Shown one piece after another: positions 13,146 through 26,747 of a DNA stretch of 64,000 bases. The stretch is from Ptychodera flava. Lineage: Eukaryota > Hemichordata > Enteropneusta > Ptychoderidae. Under the pieces are notes generated by a model. That model was not told the origin of the DNA and searched no databases. It saw nothing but the letters and a program-made list of their open reading frames with translations. Where the stretch lies: positions 20,737,599 through 20,801,598 of the forward strand of contig NC_091933.1 in assembly GCF_041260155.1 (NCBI RefSeq), written 5' to 3'. The first letter of the stretch is position 1, and each line of letters starts with the position of its first letter. The translations under genes were made by a program, and so were the position numbers.

Positions 13146-14580
13146 CAGGACATACCTGCTACAACTGGTCCAACTAACTGTGGAACACCGATGAAAACGA
13201 GCGACGTTCCATATGCTCCAGTGAATCGGTTGTGCCCGACGACTACTCGTACGACTACAGAGTTCAGCGCAGCGAAGACACCTCTTGCAAGTCCCATGAT
13301 GGACATCAGCGTGCATATTGAAACGAAATCTTTTGCAACAGGCAGAAAGAGAGTCAGCAATCCATATATAAAGACAACAGAAGCAAAGACCCTGCACTTC
13401 GGCAAATGTAGTAGGTCAACAACAAAGCCCTGAACGAAGCCACCGATCATCATGGCAAACCCTAAAGCTGACAGCAGAAGAGGCGCTTGGTGTTCTGGCA
13501 CGCCGACATTGACCGCTCTCTTCACGATGTGTATTGTTGGGATGTTAACTCCAAACCCGAATAACGAGTAACACACCATCAGCGTGACGAACATTGCATC
13601 CTTGAAAAGTCCAAGTTCGAAATATGAGGCAAATGTCACGAAAAACCTTTTGCAACAACTTTTGTGGCTTTTGTCGGGGAGAATCTCTTCGGTCCTTGCA
13701 CTGGACCTGTCGAATACTGTCACAGACATAGGTTTGGACGCATCTTTGTCTTCTCCGTCGTCTGCTGCCAAGTATATCGGTCGTAGTAGGGCGCCACCTA
13801 CGCACAGGTTCAAGGCCAACCCACCCATTAGCATAAAGGTGCCGCGCCAGCCATAAATGTCGATCAAAAATCGCATAGACGGCGCGATGGAGAAAGAACC
13901 TGCTCCTGTGCCGACAACTGCAATTCCACTGGCTATCGCATGGCGTTTCTTGAAGTAACGACCCATCAAGGCGACTGCAGGTACACGTGCAAGACCGAAA
14001 CCGATACCTGTTGAGGAGAAAAATAACCGTATCATAACTTTGAACTTGACTCAGTGTTCGAGCTCTAGAGGAGATACCATCTCCATTGGAATTCGCTTAG
14101 TCATTATCAGAAGGAATGACTTGGCCAGTAGTTAGGGTGAACCGTAAGATCTAGGGACCGGAGTAAGAATTGCTCGATTGAGTTTTGCAAACTGGCTCAT
14201 TTTTTTAAGAAAAAATATTCAAACGAAGTTAAGCCTGAAGAAAGTATGCAAATTTGTGAAAGTTGTAGTCATTCATGATCCGAAAGCGTAATCGGACATG
14301 TGAAACATTGAAACGCGTAAAATCTATGCATGTCGGTGTCTGCACTCCTGGTCCCTCTGCCATTGTACCCAATGAAATAGACTTGCCCAAAGTCTGTCGG
14401 CATATAATTATCAAACGGGGCAAACTAAAGCGATGAATTTTAGCATACTGTTGAGTTCATGGTGAGGTTTTCGCGAAACTGAAGCAATATACTTTGGCAG
14501 ACTGTAGAGTGGTGATCGAGATGGCCTACGCCCAGTAACTACTGCATATACGCTAGAGAAGAGCTAAGCAACTACCTCAG

Positions 14581-14642
<62 letters not shown>

Positions 14643-17161
14643 GTCCGAAGATTGCCAGTGATAAACATCCTGCGGGATCACAAGGCGAATGGAGCTTTAG
14701 AATTGACACGAGGTGTGAAGAACGGCACGTCTCATGACCGGATAACAGTGAAAATAGTCTGACAGACTCTATTGAGAAAAAATATTTTTGCTTGTAGACA
14801 CTAAAATAATAATTAAAAAAAACTCCAGTCTGAAATTTTCGCTAATTACAGCATAGTACCTAAACATGACAAGTAAAGAAACTTTAACCTTTATGTTTCT
14901 GAAAAAATGCTGAACTTACGGAATAGAACAATTATAGCACAAGAACAATGATGTTGAGATTTCCGGGAAGGCTAACTTGTTCTTACCGGACCAGGCGCAA
15001 ATTTCTTTTTCTTGAGTTTTTATATCAAGCAGAAATAAAATAGACTGAAACACAGACTTCTACTATCTATGGTTGAAACTACCCTTGCAAATAATGAATT
15101 CAAATGACGTCATTTCTCGTACACAGCAGAAATTTTGAAAACGTTTACTTTTTGGCGCGTAACGTGACATTTCATATATTACCTTAGTCAGTTGAATTGT
15201 GCTGAAGTTCGTACTTAAAAAGAGTTGACGCTACAGAAGTTTCTTGTAGATGGAAAAACAAATTATGAAAAAAGGTTTTCTTAAAACGTGAGTTCAGCCT
15301 GGCGGAGGAATTTGATGTATGTTTTGTCCCTTCTCACTAGTAAACCAAGCTTCAGAATATAGAAGTGAAGTCACTTCTCAAATTATACAAAACTTCACAC
15401 AAAATTGGGATTGGTGAACTGTTCTCATGGAGGTTCATTCTAGAATACTGGCAGCAATTCTTCGTAGTCGCTGTGATGGGAAACCGAAAGCACATGAACG
15501 CAACCTTACCTGTTAAGACACCGAATGTTACGGTCACGTAGATAATGTTGGTGGCGAAGGCCGTGATGAAGATTGAAGTGCCGGCTAGAAGCCCGCCCAG
15601 CATCACCACTTTGCGGTGACCAAATCGTTTACTGAGCGCCCCGGAAATCGGACCTGCGATGGTAGTTAAGACGAGAACTATAGTTACTTTGGTGAACTAC
15701 GGGGAAACATTTTTGGGATGTAAAAGTCAATGAAGGTTAGCCCGGGAAAAATCCTACGGCATTCCGTATCTCACTCTGATATAATATCCCTTCCATGGGG
15801 ACGGTGCGCTTGTTTTCTGTCCCTCGCTCTTTTCCTGTATCGAAATTTCACAATAATTTCTTTAGAAAATTTTCAACGCTCCTCCAAACCTCAAATAATT
15901 AACACTACTGATATAAGTGCCTTGCCTTAGAAAACAAGATAACTGTGTCGAAGATCACTTCCACACAAGTGCAGGCAGACTGGCATAACTTGCCATCTAT
16001 CCATACACATCATTCATAGTGATATGGTGTCAAAATTTATAGGGATAAGATTCAAGGCAATAACTCTGAATTTGACGCATTCTAAATATTAAAACAAACT
16101 GAAATTATATGCAAACATGTCTTTGTTACCAATCACCCTCACTTTACGGTGATTTGGGACTTTCGAGATTATAAACATCAGAGAATGACATTATAGGCAT
16201 AGTTAATATCCTCGATGGTCACTTGATAGAGTTCATATATATTTCTAGATTTACAATCATGGCCAATAATCGTATACGCGATAATTATTGAATGCTGAAT
16301 GAACCACTGCAATTGAAATGTTTTTTCGGAATACTTTCAAGAAAGCTATGTGCTGGTTGACGATGACTTGGATCATATAAATTAGAGCAATTGCTACTTG
16401 CATGGAGCGCCATCTACAGGGTGACGGTCAATCACGAGGATCGGGCAAATCAATACAAACCTTACCACTGTATACACTACGTACACTTACAAAATAAGCC
16501 AAATCCTTGGTTTAAGACCATTATTATATTATTTATTGACTTGCTCCTTAGCAAAAGTTCTTTTACCGGTTCCATGATGCAGTGCGCGCTAGGATATGTC
16601 AAAAATGCCTCGTACGTTACCCACAGAACGTTTTAGCCGTAGGGTAGGCCTATATGCAGGATATATTACTCATAGAACACTATTGCAGGTTACACAATGA
16701 CCTATATTTTCGTCGCTGACAGATGAAAAATACACGAGGCATTTTTGGCATCGTAAATTTGCATAAATTTTGTATAACAATTCGTTGTACACACAAAATC
16801 AGTGTTTTTGTTGTTTTGGGTGGTATAAAGTATTTGATTCAGCCACAGCAATGCATTCTGGGATAACCGGGAAAGATCAAAAGCCACACGATAGGCTATG
16901 AACGTGCAACTTGTTACCTGTGCATAAACTGAGAGAAGTCAAACATGTTGTTAGCCAAGACGTTGAGCCAGCGCCCTCTTGAAAATGATCCATTAAGACC
17001 ACAAAGAATACTCCAATCGAGTTCTGGATTCCTCTGACGATGAAGAGGACTATGAATGAGGCACAGACCACCATCCAGCCCCAGCCTCCGTCGGGCGGCT
17101 CCTCGAGTTTTTTCTTCCATGGATTGCGTTGCTTGTTGTTTGTCGCCATAACTCGCGCCAT
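12486..17161 (-). CDS. SLC16/MCT-family transporter, copy A (complete, 4 coding exons, 526 aa)
   Basis: Seen: exons 16918-17161, 15510-15653, 13156-14007 and 12486-12826 (minus) join through phase-1 GT-AG introns to 526 residues plus stop. TM1 holds DGGWGW (residues 24-29). Exon 2 begins GPISGALSKRFG. Exon 3 begins with TM4-5 and the second family motif YFKKRHAIASG (147-157), then GWRGTF, a cytosolic loop rich in charged residues (about 211-250) and TM7-12. Exon 4 gives the last TM segments and an acidic cytosolic tail. Known: SLC16 proteins are 12-TM solute carriers. Inferred: it is probably not a classical proton/lactate carrier, because the positions of human MCT1 K38, D309 and R313 are N47, M315 and G319, while TM1 gains R43. 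It is the downstream unit of a tandem duplication with copy B. A possible ATTAAA signal lies at 12337-12342. First ATG chosen; a second ATG four codons on is possible. Confidence 0.92.
13097..13142. repeat. (GA)n next to the exon-3 donor of SLC16-A
   Basis: Seen: on the transcribed minus strand this is a (CT)n tract starting 13 bases after the intron-3 donor at 13155. The paralogous intron of copy B has a longer tract in the same place. Confidence 0.95.
14583..14634. repeat. (CT)n in SLC16-A intron 2
   Basis: Seen: about 26 CT units. The same tract is at 22571-22623 in copy B, so it predates the duplication. Confidence 0.95.
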
Positions 17162-19215
17162 TTATCGAATATTAAAATAATTGTATGTATGGATAAATTC
17201 CCTGGTGATGAAGAGACAGATTTGAGAATGAAAATTTTACCAAGAATTATACAGAAAATACGCATCTTAGAAATAACTTTTCGATTAGCGACATAAACAG
17301 TACATGGTGTGCCTACATGGTATGAGTAAGTTAACTCATACACAGTAACTTGATGCGCGGTCAAAGTTCGGCAGACTCTCTAACTAGTATGGGTCCCCTT
17401 AATATTATTTACTGTTAAGTCTGCCGAGGCAGTACTGAGACCGTACCGCGTATCAAGTTACTGCGCAATGCTGCTGCAGTGTAACTATTGACCATATTAC
17501 TGAGGGTCTGTGCTACACCTGCGTGAAGTTGGCTTGAAAACTGATCTGCATTAAAGATTCGAGTGCAGTAAGGGTACTTGTGTAAGTGTACAATACTGAC
17601 AGAATTTTTTAATTTTTATCAAAAATATTCATAATCATAAATTTATTAGGTTTTACTCTCTTGCTATGACTGATAATACCTTATGGCCCTGTGAATACAC
17701 TTCATTCGATCTGTGTACAACTGATTCATCACGAAGCCCAACCAATGAACTTATTCACCTGTGAACTGTAACTTTTGATATTGACGTTGTTCTAGTTGTA
17801 GAACCAGTAGAACCATAAACATCTTCCGCTCACATGCTATGGGTTAAATGGTGGAGTCACTTTCTATCGATTGTGCAGAGTAGCATTGTCTTTTTTTTTT
17901 TTGAATAGGACATGGTCACTCATTCATTGAGTGATTGTATGTGAATAGACACACTATTGTATGCAGTCAAACTCAAGTGAAGATGACACCCTATAGAGTA
18001 GATAGCGTACGCGTGTACGATATAAAAAAACGCTGAAAAACTACCAGTAGGCAGAGTAGGCCTATACGATGTAAGAAGGCGCTGAAGAACTACCAGTAAA
18101 TCCGAGCGACCATCTGAGCACGCGCACAAGGCGAAAGCTCTCCTCGAAGAGATAGCCCGCAGTACGTCAGTCCACGGCGGACCTTGGTCCATCGGTCATC
18201 GTAATTCGCTGAATCATTCTGAAGCGAATGATCACAAATAAATCAGCGATTACGTAAATCACAGAGTTGGCATACGTCTCGATACGCTGGTGTAAGGTCA
18301 CTCCGCAAAATTGTGGAATGACCGTAGCTGGTGCAAGGCACTCTTCATAAATTATACTATCGAGATTTATACGCTCCGCGGCAGATAACTTGATCACAGA
18401 CAGTGGTACATAATATGGGCTCGAACTTCACCGTACACGTTCGGTTAGGAAATTTGTCACCATATTCCGCTGACGGTTACACTCTACCGTGGTCTAGTGA
18501 TCATTTATTCCTCGTTTGTGATGACACTCACCTGCAACTGTTTCCCCTTGTCGTAACCAACCAATGTGTAAATGATAAACTTATGTATATATACCGGTTT
18601 CAGTCCGGCTTAAAACGGAGTACAGTCAGCCGTGGACGAAACCCTACGGAAATGTTCGTTACACGGTGCGATGTCGCAGGGTGAAGTAAACGTTGTAGGG
18701 TGAGCGTGGTGGATATAGCCCTGATGAACTTCCACAGAAGAATGACGACATACCATACACGGCTTTCACAAGAATCGCTCTTTCTGTCATCATGACATGA
18801 CAAGGTACTATGGCATTCTGGAATTATGCAATGTCCCGGTGTTATAGTGACCCGGAAGGCTCGTAAATGGTACGCAAGCGCGGACAGTTCAGCGGTCCAC
18901 TAGGGATTTCATCATGTTCACTAGCATGATTGAGGGCGCTAATTAGCAACTCCAACGCGTCATGGTTTTACTCCTGATGTTCATGATGGACATAATATTT
19001 GCTTTTAAAGTTAAATTTCGTGAAGAAATTTTAGCTTGAAAAAAACAAACACGAGTGTTTCAAACGTTGTTACCGTGCGAACATAACGCACAGTGTTATA
19101 CGTGGTGTTCTTGTGTTTACACATAAATTCTTATCCGGAATGAAATTTAGTCGTTAACAAAAACATTGGATATTATACGTATAGGCTTATCAGATGCGTT
19201 GACGAGAAAAGAGAA

Positions 19216-19560
<345 letters not shown>

Positions 19561-19980
19561 TCTCAAAAATGTAAATGAAAGTGTAGCGCTAAGAATCCTC
19601 TTAGTTCTGATTGTCTGTCTGAAGATTGCAGGATGCATGGAAAAACAGACATTAACTTTGTACGCTCTACTTGTGGCATCGAACACTGTTTTAAGACAAC
19701 ATTTATCACATTCTGTATGTTAATCTGCGCTTGTCGGGCAGGCAGACCTTTTAAAAGTTTATTTCGAAAGAATCTGTACAAGTACTTATATTCGCAGATC
19801 AATTTAAGGAAAGTGTTTGTGACGGTTTGGAGCTCGCCAGTCACAAATACATAGAGCCTCCACTGTTCACCAACTCACTGAGGAAAGTCCTGGCACTTAC
19901 ACCTCAAGTCAGTGTCCGATAGTCACTTGGTCTACAATTACCAGAACCAGGCTAGTGCTAATGCTTTGAAGGTTTCCTTT

Positions 19981-19986
19981 TTTATT
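19981..19986 (-). terminator. Candidate polyadenylation signal (AATAAA) of SLC16-B
   Basis: Seen: AATAAA on the minus strand about 165 bases after the stop at 20152. Copy A has the variant ATTAAA at the matching place (12337-12342). Confidence 0.45.
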
Positions 19987-20020
19987 TTATAATTTGTCGA
20001 TTTTGATTTCGCTGCGTTGT

Positions 20021-20053
<33 letters not shown>

Positions 20054-20151
20054 GAGACACAGACACATATACACACAGACACATATTCATCTGCCGGACT
20101 TTGCCGCTGCTGGTATGACAGTCTACGGGCAAGTTTAAACCAAACGTTTAC

Positions 20152-21107
20152 TCAAATCGCGGTTTCTTCCTCAAAATCGACAGACGGAGGGCCGGCACAT
20201 TTCACTAAGTCTCTTTCATCATCCTGAATAGTCTTTGTAGTTGTTCCGTGTCCGTCGTCGTCAGTGTGCGCAACTACGAGCACGGCATGTTGGAGTTCTC
20301 CACCCGGGTAGTCAGGCATCACTTCCTCGGGCGAGTCGTCCTCTTCGTCCTTCGCGGTAGCTTTCCCCCGCTCCCATATGCAATGGCCAACAAAAAATAT
20401 CAGTCCACTCAGAAGAATACATATTCCGCTCAGGTAAAAGGAAACTCTGTAGTCATTAGTGTAATCGTAAAGGTAGCCTATGTTGAGGAAAGAATACAGG
20501 AAAAAGGTTATATAAATAGTTAAACCGTTTGAAGTTCTGAATCAAAATTTGCTTAATCCAAACATTTGTATGAAACCCTGTAAATGAACATTAAGGAAGT
20601 ATTCACCTCGAAAATGAAAGACTTGAACTTTTGCTCTATCTTTCCTCAAGGGATCTTTCAATCGTTCTCTTTCAAAATCAATAATAAAAATAGGGGGTCA
20701 CCATGCAAATTTTGGTACTAGAGAAACAAATTACCCTAGATTTACCGATATTAGAAATTCAAAATGGCCGCCATCCCTGTGTTAACTCCATAGAGAAAAA
20801 TAAAAAAATTCGAATTTCGAAAAACTAAGCCGGTGAAAAGTTTTCTTTCACCAAGAGCTTTAAAATGAACCCCCACATGTGGTATATCAGAAAAGAATTG
20901 TAAAAGTTTCAGAGTCCGAATGTCTGCCCCCGAGGTGGGTTCTACCTTAAATGTTTTCATTTGCTTCTTTGAGCACGTGAAAACTGTTGAATTTCTCACT
21001 ATTCTCATAAAACACTTCATATCGAGCATGAAGTTCTCTGTTCTTGTAAGCCCGAATATCAACGAGACAAACGTAATTATCTATTTCTTTATTTTGGTTT
21101 CGACCTG

Positions 21108-21195
<88 letters not shown>

Positions 21196-22569
21196 TGTGT
21201 GTGTGTGTGTGTCAGGGTATACCTGCTACAACTGGTCCAACTAACTGTGGAACACCGAGGAAAACAAGCGACATTCCATATGCTCCAGTGAATCGATTGT
21301 GCCCGACGACTACTCGTACGACTACAGAGTTCAGCGCAGCGAAGACACCTCTTACAAGGCCCATGATGGACATCAGCGTGCATATTGTAACGAAATCTTT
21401 TGCGACAGGCAGAAAGAGAGTCAGCAATCCATATACACAGACAACAGAAGCAAAGACCCTGCACTTCGGCAAATGCAGAAGGTCGACAACAAAGCCCTGA
21501 ACGAAGCCACCGATCATCATGGCAAACCCTAAAGCTGACAGCAGAAGAGGCGCTTGGTGTTCTGGCACGCCGACATTGACCGCTCTCTTCACGATGTGTA
21601 TTGTTGGGATGTTAACTCCAAACCCGAATAACGAGTAACACACCATCAGCGTGACGAACATTGCATCCTTGAAAAGTCCAAGTTCGAAATATGAGGCAAA
21701 TGTCAAGAAAAATCTTTTGCAACAACTTTTGTGGCTTTCGTCGGGGAGAATATCATCAGTCTTTGCACTGGAACTGTCGAGTACAGTCTCGGACATAGGT
21801 TTGGACGCATCTTTGTCTTCTCCCAGTTCTCCGTCGTCTGCTGCCAAGTATATCGGTCGTAGTAGGGCGCCACCTACGCACAAGTTCAAGGCTAACCCAC
21901 CCATAAGCATAAAGGTGCCGCGCCAGCCGTAAATGTCGACCAGAAATGGCACCGACGGCGGGACGGAGAAAGCCCCTGCTCCTGTGCCGACCACGGCGAT
22001 TCCAGCGGCGATCGCGTGGTGTTTCTTGAAGTAACGACCGATCAAGGCGACTGCAGGTACACGTGCAAGACCGAAACCGATACCTATTGAGGAGAAAAAT
22101 TACCATTAATAACTTCACTTTGAACTTAACTCAGTGTTAGAGCTCTGGAGCAGATACCATCTCCATCGGAATTCGCTTAGTCATTATCAGAAGGAATGAC
22201 TTAGCCCCTCCGGTAGTTAGGATGAACCGTGAGATCGAGGGACCGGAGTTATAGAATTACTTGAGCTTTCAAGTTAAGAGAAAAACGAAGGTGAGCTGGA
22301 AAATGATATGGAAATTTGGGAAAAGTTGTTTAACGAGCCATTCATAATCCGAAAGCATAATCTGTTTAATATTGAAAAGCGTAAAATCTATGCATGTCGG
22401 TATCTGCACTTCCGAGAACTTGTCAATTCCTCAGCTGTGCACAGTGAGAATGACGAAATTCGACAAACTATTAACCTCTGTAAGAACCCACTGAATTAGA
22501 CCTGTGTTGATGTAACTCTTCTCATATTTTGAGGAGGAATTGAGGAACAACAACAACAATAAAAACATC

Positions 22570-22627
<58 letters not shown>

Positions 22628-25519
22628 CGTCCGTCTGAAGATTGCCACTGACAAACATCCTGCGGGATCACAAGGCGGATGGAGCTTTAGAATTGACACG
22701 GGGTGCGAAAAACGGTAGGTCTCACGACAGGTTTTCATCAACTTTGGAGTTGGTATATGTCACGAAACTTGCTGTACATCTTATGGCGCCGTGCATGAAC
22801 ATCACTTCGTGTGATGCAATTATTCATGGCAGTTACGTCATCGGAATACTCTTGTGTGATATACTTGCCATAACCGTGAAAACAGTCTGAAAGACTCTAG
22901 TGAGAAGAAATATTTTTTTTGCGCGCGTAGACACTAAAATAATCATTGAAAAAACTCCTGTCTGAAATTTTCGCTTTTTTACGAGCATGGTACCTAAAAA
23001 CAAGCAAATAAATGTAATCTTTTTATGTCTCTGAAAGAATACAAAACTTACGGAATGTCTAGTGAGAAATCAAGGACCAAATCAATGATGCTAAGAATTC
23101 CACGACGTCAACTTATTCTTACAGGGGAAAGACGCCGTTATTTGTATCAAGCAGAAATGAAATACGTAGACTAAAACAAAACATAGATTTCTAGTGTCTA
23201 TGGTTGAAACTACCCGTTCAAATAATGAATTCAAATGACGTAGTTTTTGGTACATTGCAGGCATTATGAAAAAGTTTTCTTTTCGGCGCGTGATGTGATA
23301 TTTCAATCATTTGAACAGGCTTGGATTGACGCCACAGAAGTTTCTCGTGGATGGTAAAAATTATGGACAAAGGCTTTCTTGAAATGTGCGTTGAGTCTGG
23401 AAGCGGAATGTGATGTGTTTTGTCCGCCTTTTTTTACAAGTACACCACGTTTCGAGCTTCAGAATATAGCAGTCAAGACACTTCTCAAATTATACAAAAA
23501 TTCACATAAAATGGGATTGGTGAACTGTTCTCATGGAGGTTCATTCTAGAATACTGGCAGCAATTCTTCGTAGTCGCTGTGATGGGAAACCGAAAGCACA
23601 TGAACGCTACCTTACCTGTTAAGACACCGAATGTTACGGTCACGTAGATAATGTTGGTGGCGAAGGCCGTGATGAAGATGGAAGTGCCGGCTAGAAGCCC
23701 GCCCAGCATCACCACTCTGCGGTGACCAAATCGTTTACTGAGCGCCCCGGAAATCGGTCCTGCGATGGGAGTTAAGACTAGACGGGGTTACTTTGGTTAA
23801 CTAATTGATACAAGTGTACTTGATTCAAATAGGATGTTTGAAAGTTCAGATATGGACAACAAATATGATGTTGGAATTTCGCCCAAAATTATTATTTCAC
23901 TTCTCTTGGTAGTCTACGTGTAAAGTATTTGATATTTTCCCTGGAAAAATTTGCTTTATCTGTAATATATAAGTACATATGTATATATTTAAGAGTTGTT
24001 AAACATTGACTTTTAGGCTGTAATAAGTATCTCGATGAACAATAAGAGTGCTGTCTGTAAAATTTCAAGCCAAACTATGAATGAAGGTAAACCTTACAAC
24101 TTTTGTCCCTTTTGTGATCACTTAAGAAAGTTTTGGAAACAGAATGACTTCACTCATCTGTCAGGAAAACTGGGCACGATTAACATATTTGTATAAAAGG
24201 GACATTAGTGCATCTTTTGGCCATCAAGTATGGTTTGTTCTGTCTATCGACTGCAGTTTCTTGTCCTACTCCCCTAGCATGCTAGAATAACAAAATTCTG
24301 TTTGGCAAATACTCTGTATATGCAAGTGCAGAGATTATTGTTGTTGATGACAAATGAATTCTAGTCTGGACTTGAATTCCGATTATTGTTGTTGATGACA
24401 AATGAATTCTAGTCCGGACTTGAATTCCGATTATTGTTGTTGATGACAAATGAATTCTAGTCCGGACTTGAATTCCATTTTAAAGAATCATTCAATGCTG
24501 GCTGTACACATATGGCTGTGCTGGACTTTCATTATGCTTCAAGGAGTAGAAAAGAAACTGCAGCGGATACGCAAAACAAACGAAAGTTAAAATGGGCCGT
24601 TACAGAAAAGTTTCATGACTACTGCCGCCTAAAATTAGCCAAGCATTATAACTTAAATTGACAACCCAACACATACTCCACATCAATCACAGACAGTGTT
24701 ATTTCGAGTCCCTCAAATGCTTTCAAGTGCCCCCAACATACCCTTGATATTTTCAAGTCCCCTTAAGGTGATGTGGTAATTTCAATATTATTACAATCAG
24801 ATGGAATTATTGGAATAGTTAGTATGATGCACCGAGCTCCCCAGTGGCCACTTGATAGATATCAAATATATTTCTAGATTTACTGTCAAAGCCCGAAATC
24901 CTATGTCCGACAATTATTGACTGCTAAATGAACCACTAGTACTGCTATTGAAATGGTTTTGGGGAAGACTTATCAAAGACGCTATGTGCTGGTCGACGAT
25001 GACTCAGCTTGATAAATTAGAGCCATTGCTACTTGCATGGAGCGCCATCTACAGGGTGACGGTCAATCACAAGGATCGGGCGAATCTATACAAACCATAC
25101 CACTGTATACAGTACGTACACTTACAAAATAAGCCAAATCCTTGGTTTCAGACCATTATTATCTTATTCGCTGACTTGCGTCTTTGATATTAAATTCTGA
25201 GACAATTACATGTCAAGCCTACTATAAAATATTGTCTTTCAAGATACCATGGGCTACGAACATGCGATTTTTTACCTGTGCATGAACTGAGAGAAGTCAA
25301 ACATGTTGTCAGCCAAGACGTTGAGCCAGCGCCCTCTTGAAAATGATCCATTAAGACCACAAAGAATACTCCAATCGAGTTCTGGATTCCTCTGACGACG
25401 AAGAGGACTATGAATGAGGCAAAGACGACCATCCAGCCCCAGCCTCCGTCGGGCGGCTCCTCGAGTTTTCTCTTCCATGGATTGCGTTGCTTGTTGTTTG
25501 TCGCCATAACTCGCGTCAT
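20152..25519 (-). CDS. SLC16/MCT-family transporter, copy B (complete, 4 coding exons, 524 aa)
   Basis: Seen: exons 25276-25519, 23616-23759, 21223-22083 and 20152-20477 (minus) join in frame (all introns phase 1) to 524 residues. Intron positions are identical to copy A. Exon 3 is three codons longer than in A (in the cytosolic loop) and exon 4 five codons shorter (in the C-terminal tail). The family motifs DGGWGW and YFKKHHAIAAG are present. Substitutions from A cluster in TM5-6 and in the central loop, while TM7-8 is identical. The Lys/Asp/Arg trio of proton/lactate MCTs is replaced as in copy A. Intron 3 (20478-21222) holds a TTAA-target MITE that A lacks. Intron 1 carries a 3 x 48-bp tandem repeat. 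A canonical AATAAA on the minus strand lies at 19981-19986, about 165 bases past the stop. The substrate is unknown. Confidence 0.92.
20595..20946 (+). mobile_element. TTAA-target MITE family 1, copy in SLC16-B intron 3
   Basis: Seen: a 352-bp element between TTAA at 20591-20594 and 20947-20950. The ends are imperfect inverted repeats (GGAAGTATTCACCTCG and CGAGGTGGGTTCTACC). The family core includes GGGGGTCACCATGCAAAT and CAAAATGGCCGCCATC. The corresponding site in SLC16-A intron 3 has a single TTAA (12942-12945) with matching flanks, so the insertion postdates the tandem duplication. Target TTAA and ends starting GG suggest a piggyBac-like source. Confidence 0.85.
21110..21212. repeat. (GA)n-(GT)n next to the exon-3 donor of SLC16-B
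   Basis: Seen: (GA)n 21110-21194 followed by (GT)n, ending about ten bases from the intron-3 donor at 21222. It is the counterpart of 13097-13142 but about twice as long. Confidence 0.95.
22571..22623. repeat. (CT)n in SLC16-B intron 2
   Basis: Seen: counterpart of 14583-14634, followed in both copies by TCGTCC and GAAGATTGCCA. Confidence 0.95.
24333..24476. repeat. 3 x 48-bp minisatellite in SLC16-B intron 1
   Basis: Seen: three direct copies (starting 24333, 24381, 24429) of a 48-bp unit containing GATTATTGTTGTTGATGAC and AGTCCGGACTTGAATTCC, with one substitution in the first. A related single unit (GTTCTAGTCCGGACTTGAAT) lies at about 1499-1545 near SLC16 gene 3. It is absent from the matching intron of copy A. 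Confidence 0.85.
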
Positions 25520-26747
25520 TTATCGAATATTAAAATAATTGTATGTGTGGATCAAATTCCCTGGTGATAAAGAGACAGATGTGAGAATGAAAATTGTACC
25601 AAGAACTATCCGCAAAATACGCATCTTAGAAATAAATTTTCGATTAACGACACAGACAGCAAACGGTGTGCCTATGACATGATGAACTTAACTCATACAC
25701 TGTAGAGCGGTCCAGAGTTTATGGTTTAAGTCGATCGCTTACTACTGTCAAGGCGCACACACAAACTAACATGCTAAAATGACAGCGCAAAAATGAAAGT
25801 ATCATCTTCTAGCTGTCTGTATATTAGATGTCAGGTGGGACGAGACCTCAAATACTCGTAATATAAACATCCACGGACGAGTATTCCAAAACTATCGTTA
25901 GCAGGATGGGCGCTTACCCATCTGAAAGGACCAGCAGCTGTAAGTTTTCATGATTTGTTCACGGTTTTATTTATATGCCAACTTAAATTTACAAAGTTAC
26001 AGAAATTTTTATTTCTGTTAATTTTGGTGACTCAGTAAAGGAAGATGATTATCGAGCATCATTACACTTGGTTGTGCTACCCCTTTCAAATGCAAAAACT
26101 CCTTAGTAACGTTCGCCATGGAAACAGCAAACATACACTCATCATTGCATCAAAAGCAGTCCATTTTATTATACCCTGATGTATAACTTGATGACACTCT
26201 GTTGCACAAGTCTGGATTATTTTTTCAAACTTTGTCGTTGAATTTATTTGAAAATATAAACCACGGCAGATGACAGGTTTTTTCTATAACAGTACTATCT
26301 TAGATCCTGCAAAAATATACACGTATTCCAAGTCGAGTATTCGGGCGGGCGCAGAGAGAGTGGAGTACGTGTTTTTTTATCATTTATTGTAACCTCTCTA
26401 GACAGCTAGCACAGCCATTGAGTCAGCGCACAGTGGAGAACTGCCTGCAGATTACTCTCACCGCATCACGTATTACATTATCTTCAAGAGAAAACAGTTA
26501 AATGACAATTTGCATCAATTCAACCACTTGAATCACAGGCCTAATGGTACCCGCATCACTGGCAGGAATCCCAGTGACCATCGGCACATGCGCAGTAGGC
26601 TGAACGCAATACAAACTCTCCTCGCACAGGTGGCACGCAAGTACGTCCATCCACGCCGAACCGTGGCCCATCAATCATAGGAATCACGCGAGAAACTACT
26701 TAAATCACAAAGTGACACAAGGGTATATACGCTGGTGCATGCACACG

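Noticed and set aside
13191-13433. Plus-strand frames over SLC16 exon 3 (also 21195-21532)
   Set aside because: Antisense shadows of the minus-strand transporter exons.
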